8,612 nt of DNA from contig CAAEMT010000001.1 of the NCBI GenBank assembly GCA_900757145.1, forward strand, positions 1-8,612, read 5' to 3'. Origin of the DNA: Lachnospiraceae bacterium (GTDB taxonomy: Bacteria; Bacillota; Clostridia; Lachnospirales; Lachnospiraceae). Of this stretch, positions 4,319-8,612 are shown piece after piece. The notes under the pieces are model-generated. The model was not told the origin of the DNA, did not search any database, and saw only the letters and a list, made by a program, of their open reading frames with translations. Both the position numbers and the translations under genes were made by a program. Within the stretch, counting starts at the first letter, position 1, and every line of letters starts with the position of its first letter.

Positions 4319-6379
4319 ATGATGAAAATGAAGAAAAAAATGATCGCTGCGCTTATGAGTGCTGCCTGCGTCATCGCGGCAGTACCATCTGCGTCAGTGT
4401 TTGCAGACGGACAAAAAGTAGTCACACTCGGAGCTGATCTTTCAGACGAGCAGAAGCAGGCAATCCTCCGATACTTCGGAGTGGCAGGTCAGAACCTCCA
4501 GACTCTTACAATTACAAATCAGGATGAGAGAAACCACCTTGGCTCTTACGTTCCGCTTGAGCAGATCGGGACCAGAACATATAGCTGCGCGCTTGTGAGC
4601 CCGACGAATTCCGGAGGTATCCAGGTAAAGACTGCAAACCTCTCATGGGTGACAAGTAACATGATCGCAGCGACACTTTCTACATCCGGCGTTGTAAACT
4701 GTGATGTGCTTGCCGCATCACCGTTTGAAGTATCAGGTACGGGAGCTCTTACGGGAATTCTGATGGCTTACGAGTCGGCTGTCGGTACGACTCTCGATGA
4801 GACGAAGAAAGAAGTAGCTACGCAGGAACTGATCACCACTACAACGATTGCAAATAATATTGGTCCGATTGAGGCTACGGAAATCGTTAATGAGACAAAA
4901 ACACAGATTATTGAAGGAAATGTCATAAGCGATAATGATATTGATGTGATCATTAACGAAGTGGCAAAGGAGCAGGATATTTCCTTGAGCGACGAGGATC
5001 GCAAACTGCTCACAGAGCTGATGCAGCAGATCGCACAGCAGGAGTATGATTACGAGGATATGAAAGAAACTCTTGACCGCATCGAATCAAACATGAAAGA
5101 GCAGGAAGCACAGATGCAGACAGAGACATCTATCGATGCTCCGGTAATTGATGATCCTTCTGCACAGACAGAGGCACCACAGAGCGAAACACAGGCTCAG
5201 TCCGAGACACAGCAGGCTGTCGATCCTGACAGTATTTTAATGAATACTGATGATTCAGCTCTCGGTGATTCTGTCATCTTTGACGCTACAGACGATTCTG
5301 CGCTGACAGAGACAGAGGCGCCTTCAACAGAAGCTCCTGCCCAGTCTGAAAACGCAGACTTTGACATTACTTCTTCCGATTCTTATGGTGATGGTGCACA
5401 GCAGTCCGAGACACAGGCTCCGACAGACACTCCTGAGACACAGGAGTCCCAAAGCGAGACTTCCGCAGATATTACCATTGATACGCAAGAGCCGCAGTCT
5501 GAGACTGCCGATGCCACAGCCGATACAAACGCAGCTCAGACGGAAGCGCCTGTAGAAAACCCAGATGATATTATTTCTTCTACAGACGGTAATATTTTAG
5601 ACGGCGGCGCTGACATTATGGTAGACCCGCAGACAGAAGAAAACTCTGACGGCAGCATGGTCCTTACTTCCGAAGATATGGTTTTTGCCCCGGTTACATC
5701 CGAAGAAAACGGATTCGGTGTATATCCGGCAGGTATAGATCAGCTTACTGTATACTTCAGGAGAGGAGATATCGTTGCTGGAACAGGCAGTGTGACTCTT
5801 CACAGCTCCGATGGCTCTGTTTCTGAAACAATACAGGTTTCTGATACGGAAAAAGCTGTATTTGTGCCTATGACACCGGAAGAGCTCCTGACTCAGGGCT
5901 GGGAGGAAGGTACAAAGGCTGTATTATTCCTTGAAAAACCATTAGCCCAGAATATGAGCTTCTATGTAACACTTTCAGCCGATGCTTTTGCTTCCTCTGA
6001 CGCAAGCGCACATTCAGAGGAGATCGCAGACACAACGGTATGGGCAATACAGACATCACAGTACGGAGTGTATCTCGATGATACGCAGCCATCCGTCTTT
6101 TCCGAACGGACAACATCTGATCAGATCAGAATAAACGGTATTGCGGCAGGAAGTACTGTTTCCGGTCAGATCATGATAGACGGAAGCGATGCGGTATCTG
6201 CGGCGATCGAAAATTCTGATCCTGCAATGGCAACATTCGATACGACAGAGTTTTCTGCGTCCGGCTCCTTTACGGCAACCTTTGCAGCAGAAGGTGAGAC
6301 ATCATTTCAGATAACATTTTACGATGCTGCAGGCACACCGCTTAAAACGATCAGCCTAACTGTCACAGTCGCTGCATAA
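4319..6379 (+). CDS. Exported DUF1002 protein with low-complexity linker and C-terminal beta-rich region
   Basis: This 686-residue protein starts with a signal peptide (lysines at 3-7, hydrophobic core, likely cleavage after SVFA at 29). Residues about 33-265 resemble DUF1002, the family of Bacillus subtilis YpuA, whose function is unknown: VVTLGADLSDEQKQ near the start, the NPEQIG-like VPLEQIGTRTYSCA, SGTGALTGILMAYE, and an acidic helical end with EDRKLLTELMQQIAQQ. A disordered linker of about 190 residues follows (about 266-455), rich in Q, S, E, T and P. The last 230 residues lack charge clustering and look like one or two beta-sandwich modules (about 467-595 and 600-686), with alternating hydrophobic strands such as TVYFRRGDIVAG and SFQITFYDAAG. 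No LPXTG motif, C-terminal membrane segment or lipobox is present, so the protein is probably released or loosely wall-associated. GAGGA lies 6 nt before the ATG at 4319, and the adjacent ATG at 4322 is an equal candidate. Function unknown. Confidence 0.85.
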   Translation: MMKMKKKMIAALMSAACVIAAVPSASVFADGQKVVTLGADLSDEQKQAILRYFGVAGQNLQTLTITNQDERNHLGSYVPLEQIGTRTYSCALVSPTNSGGIQVKTANLSWVTSNMIAATLSTSGVVNCDVLAASPFEVSGTGALTGILMAYESAVGTTLDETKKEVATQELITTTTIANNIGPIEATEIVNETKTQIIEGNVISDNDIDVIINEVAKEQDISLSDEDRKLLTELMQQIAQQEYDYEDMKETLDRIESNMKEQEAQMQTETSIDAPVIDDPSAQTEAPQSETQAQSETQQAVDPDSILMNTDDSALGDSVIFDATDDSALTETEAPSTEAPAQSENADFDITSSDSYGDGAQQSETQAPTDTPETQESQSETSADITIDTQEPQSETADATADTNAAQTEAPVENPDDIISSTDGNILDGGADIMVDPQTEENSDGSMVLTSEDMVFAPVTSEENGFGVYPAGIDQLTVYFRRGDIVAGTGSVTLHSSDGSVSETIQVSDTEKAVFVPMTPEELLTQGWEEGTKAVLFLEKPLAQNMSFYVTLSADAFASSDASAHSEEIADTTVWAIQTSQYGVYLDDTQPSVFSERTTSDQIRINGIAAGSTVSGQIMIDGSDAVSAAIENSDPAMATFDTTEFSASGSFTATFAAEGETSFQITFYDAAGTPLKTISLTVTVAA
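5162..5557 (+). repeat. Low-complexity repeat coding the QSE/TEAP linker
   Basis: Within the DUF1002 gene, CAG-(A/T)(G)(C)-GAGAC-like units encode six QSE tripeptides (residues 288, 294, 342, 362, 378, 393) and four TEAP tetrapeptides (284, 332, 337, 408). The copies are irregularly spaced and diverged, so this is a degenerate repeat rather than a clean tandem array. It could still vary in length between strains by slippage or recombination. Confidence 0.65.
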
Positions 6380-6501
6380 TATTTTCATACTGCATACTAT
6401 TTTCATATAGTTATGTTATCAGCTCAGATTGATGCGTAGATACTGATTGTCATTTTCGTGTCAGTCTGGGTTTATATAATTATGGAAGAGGGAGAGATGA
6501 G
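6380..6501. other. Intergenic stretch with a direct repeat and weak promoter-like sequence
   Basis: TATTTTCATA occurs twice, 18 bp apart (6380-6389 and 6398-6407). No convincing intrinsic terminator follows the DUF1002 gene. A perfect TATAAT at 6475-6480 could be a -10 element, but the best -35 match, TTGTCA at 6447-6452, is 22 bp away, which is too far. A 5-bp stem, ACTGA/TCAGT (6442-6446 and 6461-6465), lies between them. Read-through from the upstream gene is possible. Confidence 0.35.
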
Positions 6502-7134
6502 ATGACAAAAAGCCATTCACCAAAAACCACCTGGAAGCATCTTGCGGTAAGGATTCTAATGCTATGCATGATCCTTGCATCCGCATTTTTTACGCAAAGT
6601 GTATCTTCAAATGCAGCTTCGCAGAAAACAAAGGCACTGAAAGAGTATAACCGCCTGCTCAGCCAGAAAAAACTAAGATGGAGCAGCAGACTGAAAGTAA
6701 AATCCTCCAAGCTGAATTTTTCCCTGATCTATATCGATAAAGATTCTGTTCCGGAGCTTTTTATCGACGGTACATCTGCAGGAACAACGCATGTATCAGG
6801 CGCATACAAGCTGTATACGTACCGTAATGGAAAATTATACGATGTCGGAACTTACCGTGACTCTTTTGGCTACTATAAGAAAAAAGGCGTTTTTGTCTCA
6901 AAAACGTATCTGCACGGAGAATATGAAACATACCATAAGCTCTCAAAAGGTGCGGACGTAATTAAATTGCGCTCTGAAAAATACTATACAGCACAGTATT
7001 TTGACGGGAACGAAAACAGGCTCAGCAAAGCAGCGTACAAAAAGCAACTGAAAAAGCTGACAGGAAAGAAAAAGGCAACCGCTCCTGTATGTTCCAGGAA
7101 TACAGCGGCAAATCGAAAACGGTTCCTCAAATAG
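6502..7134 (+). CDS. Small secreted lysine-rich protein of unknown function
   Basis: This 210-residue protein begins with a basic N-region and a hydrophobic core (about 15-31), with likely signal peptidase I cleavage near SSNA-A (38/39). The Cys at 22 is not in a lipobox. The mature part is strongly basic (many Lys, Arg and Tyr). It includes SLIYIDKDSVPELFIDG (74-90), which resembles the 'D-x-D-x-D-xx-PEL' segment common in secreted clostridial proteins (typically ALxDxDGDGxPELL). Here the acidic calcium-type ligands are partly lost. Tyr-rich strands follow (AYKLYTYRNGKLYDVGTY at 101-118), and it ends with NTAANRKRFLK. GGGAG at 6490-6494 lies 7 nt before the ATG. Neighbours give little clue: an exported DUF1002 protein upstream and gldA downstream, both on the same strand. 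I do not recognise a named family. Binding to the cell wall or to an anionic polymer would fit the charge but is speculation. Confidence 0.75.
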   Translation: MTKSHSPKTTWKHLAVRILMLCMILASAFFTQSVSSNAASQKTKALKEYNRLLSQKKLRWSSRLKVKSSKLNFSLIYIDKDSVPELFIDGTSAGTTHVSGAYKLYTYRNGKLYDVGTYRDSFGYYKKKGVFVSKTYLHGEYETYHKLSKGADVIKLRSEKYYTAQYFDGNENRLSKAAYKKQLKKLTGKKKATAPVCSRNTAANRKRFLK

Positions 7135-7191
7135 TATGAAACACAGCAGTAATAACACAGGAGTATTTTAAAAAGAAAGGCGGTAAATAAT

Positions 7192-8292
7192 ATGTCAACA
7201 GTTTTTATTTCCCCATCACGTTATGTACAAGGGGCAGGAGAGCTTAATAATCTTGGGAAATATGCGTCTGATTTAGGAAAAAAGGCGCTGTGTCTGATTT
7301 CTTCAGGCGGCTACAAACGTCAGGGTTCCCAGATTGAAAAAAGCTTTGCAAAGACAGATGCGACAATCATATTTGATTATTTCAACGGGGAGTGCTCCAT
7401 GACGGAGATCGATCGTCTGATCGCAAAAGCAGAAGAGTCCTCCTGCGATCTCGTGATCGGAGTAGGCGGAGGCAAGATCTTTGACACAGCAAAAGCAGTC
7501 GCATATAAGACAAGCCTTCCTGTGATCATCTGTCCAACGATCGCATCAACCGACGCGCCGTGTTCGGCACTTTCTGTAATCTATACGGATGAGGGTGTGT
7601 TTCAGGAGTATATGTTCCTTCCAGCAAACCCGCAGCTTGTCCTGATGGATACAGAAGTAATCGCAAAAAGCCCTGTCAGGCTGACAGTATCCGGTATGGG
7701 GGATGCGATGGCTACTTATTTTGAAGCGCACGCATGCTATCGTTCCGGCGCAGCTACATGTGCAGGCGGCAAAGTGGGAGTAGCGGCACTCGGTATCGCA
7801 AAGCTTTGCTATGATACACTTATCAGCGAAGGAGTAAAGGCGAGACTGGCAATAGAAAACGGTGCCTGCACAACAGCAGTCGAAAAGATCATAGAGGCAA
7901 ATACGCTGCTTTCCGGTATCGGCTTTGAGTCAGGCGGACTGGCAGGTGCGCATGCGATCCATAACGGATTGACAGTCCTAGAAGAATGCCACCACATGCA
8001 GCATGGTGAAAAAGTTAATTTCGGTACACTTACACAGCTTGTACTGGAAAACGTATCTATAGAAGAACTGCAGGATATACTTGACTGGATGATCGCTGTG
8101 GGGCTTCCGGTTACCCTTGAAGAGCTTGGGATCACCGATACGAGCAGAGAGCACCTGATGCCTGCAGCAGAAGCTGCATGTGCCGAAAATGAGACAATTC
8201 ACAATATGCCGTGTGAAATTTCACCTGAGATCGTTTATAATGCGATACTCGCCGCAGACGCATATGGAAGAGCCGCACTCGAAGAATTGTAA
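7192..8292 (+). CDS. gldA: Glycerol dehydrogenase (NAD+, zinc-dependent)
   Basis: GldA oxidises glycerol to dihydroxyacetone with NAD+ in the cytoplasm. It can run in reverse or on other small diols and hydroxyketones. The 366-residue length fits the iron-type alcohol dehydrogenase superfamily. The N-terminal Rossmann-like domain carries the nucleotide loop GVGGGKIFDTAKA (90-102) and PTIASTDAPCSALSVIY (115-131), whose Asp121 is in the substrate-binding position. The C-terminal helical domain supplies the zinc ligands Asp171 (GMGDAMATYFEA), His254 (AGAHAIHNGL) and His271 (HMQHGEKVNFG), at the same numbers as I recall for the E. coli enzyme. The start at 7192 follows AGGCGG at 7178-7183 with an 8-nt gap. 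No promoter is obvious in the 57 bp upstream, so transcription may come from the preceding gene. No dihydroxyacetone kinase is next to it, so the fate of the product must be handled elsewhere. A strong terminator follows. Confidence 0.95.
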   Translation: MSTVFISPSRYVQGAGELNNLGKYASDLGKKALCLISSGGYKRQGSQIEKSFAKTDATIIFDYFNGECSMTEIDRLIAKAEESSCDLVIGVGGGKIFDTAKAVAYKTSLPVIICPTIASTDAPCSALSVIYTDEGVFQEYMFLPANPQLVLMDTEVIAKSPVRLTVSGMGDAMATYFEAHACYRSGAATCAGGKVGVAALGIAKLCYDTLISEGVKARLAIENGACTTAVEKIIEANTLLSGIGFESGGLAGAHAIHNGLTVLEECHHMQHGEKVNFGTLTQLVLENVSIEELQDILDWMIAVGLPVTLEELGITDTSREHLMPAAEAACAENETIHNMPCEISPEIVYNAILAADAYGRAALEEL

Positions 8293-8345
8293 AATACCGG
8301 CATAAGCTATAGACCAACCATACTTCATACATTAAATAATAAAGC

Positions 8346-8413
8346 AAAAACCATCATAGAATTCAGAAGTACTTATGATACGAAGAGTTGATTCTATGAT
8401 GGTTTTTATTTTT
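8346..8413 (+). terminator. Intrinsic terminator after gldA
   Basis: A perfect 17-bp stem pairs 8346-8362 (AAAAACCATCATAGAAT) with 8391-8407, around a 28-base loop. The tail is GGTTTTTATTTTT. The A-rich left flank mirrors the T-run, so it could also act on minus-strand transcription. Confidence 0.9.
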
Positions 8414-8487
8414 CGCACTTTAAGTGTAATATATAATAATTACGAAGCCTGATAAACAGTAAACTTTGAAAAAGACAAGAAAAAGGC

Positions 8488-8515
8488 TTGTATTTATATG
8501 GTATTCTTGTATAAT
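8488..8515 (+). promoter_or_regulatory. Promoter for the gene leaving the right edge
   Basis: TTGTAT (8488-8493), a 16-bp spacer and a perfect TATAAT (8510-8515). The heptamer CTTGTAT occurs at both elements (8487-8493 and 8506-8512). Transcription would begin near 8522, giving a leader of about 80 nt before the ATG at 8602. Confidence 0.7.
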
Positions 8516-8539
8516 AGTAGGTGTATATATCTATACGAC

Positions 8540-8551
8540 AAACACATGTTT
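8540..8551. promoter_or_regulatory. LexA-box-like palindrome in the leader of the right-edge gene
   Basis: AAACACATGTTT has the same form as the box over the lexA -35 (AAACAAATGTTT, one base different) and departs from GAACRNRYGTTY at one position. It lies about 18 bp downstream of the predicted transcription start, where a repressor could block elongation or open complex formation. AT-rich DNA produces such palindromes by chance, so confidence is limited. Confidence 0.4.
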
Positions 8552-8601
8552 TTCAAATAGATTGAGCAAAATTGAAAGGAACTAGAAAGGATTTTCTTAT
8601 A

Positions 8602-8612
8602 ATGGGCAAAAA
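8602..8612 (+). CDS. 5' end of a gene continuing beyond the window
   Basis: ATG-GGC-AAA begins a reading frame (Met-Gly-Lys) 10 nt after AGAAAGGA (8584-8591) and downstream of a good promoter. Only three full codons are visible, so no product can be named. The preceding 190 bp after the gldA terminator hold no other gene. A CACTT-T-AAGTG palindrome lies at 8416-8426 and a small GTATA/TATAC hairpin at 8523-8536. Confidence 0.6.

Noticed and set aside
5361..5555. Open frame of 64 codons inside the DUF1002 gene
   Set aside because: It is a shifted-frame shadow of the low-complexity linker, with Pro/Leu/Arg-rich content and no ribosome binding site.
6442..6465. Hairpin as terminator after the DUF1002 gene
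   Set aside because: The stem has only five base pairs, the loop is long and no T-run follows.
7080..7170. Possible frameshift at the end of the secreted 210-residue protein
   Set aside because: Neighbouring frames give short tails without better similarity, and the existing end NTAANRKRFLK reads as a natural terminus.
8408..8440. Second promoter using TATAAT at 8432-8437
   Set aside because: The upstream 17-bp position is a T-run from the terminator tail, not a -35 hexamer, and the sequence is generally AT-rich.

Overview
The window looks like a chromosomal segment of a low-to-moderate GC Gram-positive Firmicute, most likely a gut clostridium of the Lachnospiraceae type. The evidence is the gene order (obg-yhbY-nadD-yqeK-rsfS), the strong GGAGG-type ribosome binding sites, the Gram-positive style LexA operators, and a DUF1002 exported protein carrying the Q/S/E/T-rich linker common in clostridial secreted proteins. 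The family-level assignment is inference. I see no rRNA, tRNA, CRISPR array, insertion sequence or phage gene.

Bases 1-2544 hold a tightly packed housekeeping operon on the + strand: the 3' part of obg (ribosome-associated GTPase), yhbY (ribosome assembly RNA-binding protein), nadD (NAD synthesis), yqeK (HD-domain Ap4A hydrolase) and rsfS (ribosome silencing factor). The shared theme is ribosome maturation and silencing together with NAD and alarmone nucleotide metabolism. After a 54-bp gap carrying a small repeat cluster comes an SseB-family gene (2599-3399), which may be co-transcribed. A long hairpin (3420-3485) separates it from the convergent lexA gene.

lexA (minus strand, 3517-4131) encodes a complete SOS repressor with its cleavage site and Ser/Lys dyad. 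Its promoter (TTGATA, 17 bp, TATACT) is bracketed by two LexA-box-like palindromes, the expected layout for autorepression. Divergent from it is a 686-residue exported DUF1002 protein (4319-6379) with its own extended -10 promoter, which is flanked by a perfect 9-bp inverted repeat.

Next come a small secreted, lysine-rich protein of unknown function (6502-7134) and a full-length glycerol dehydrogenase, gldA (7192-8292), closed by a strong intrinsic terminator. The last 200 bases contain a good promoter, a third LexA-box-like palindrome in the leader, and the first codons of a gene that continues past the window. The window is mostly ordinary core genome. The observations most worth checking are regulatory (the third LexA-like box and the inverted repeat around the DUF1002 promoter), followed by the two unknown exported proteins. 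I found no convincing new multi-gene system.
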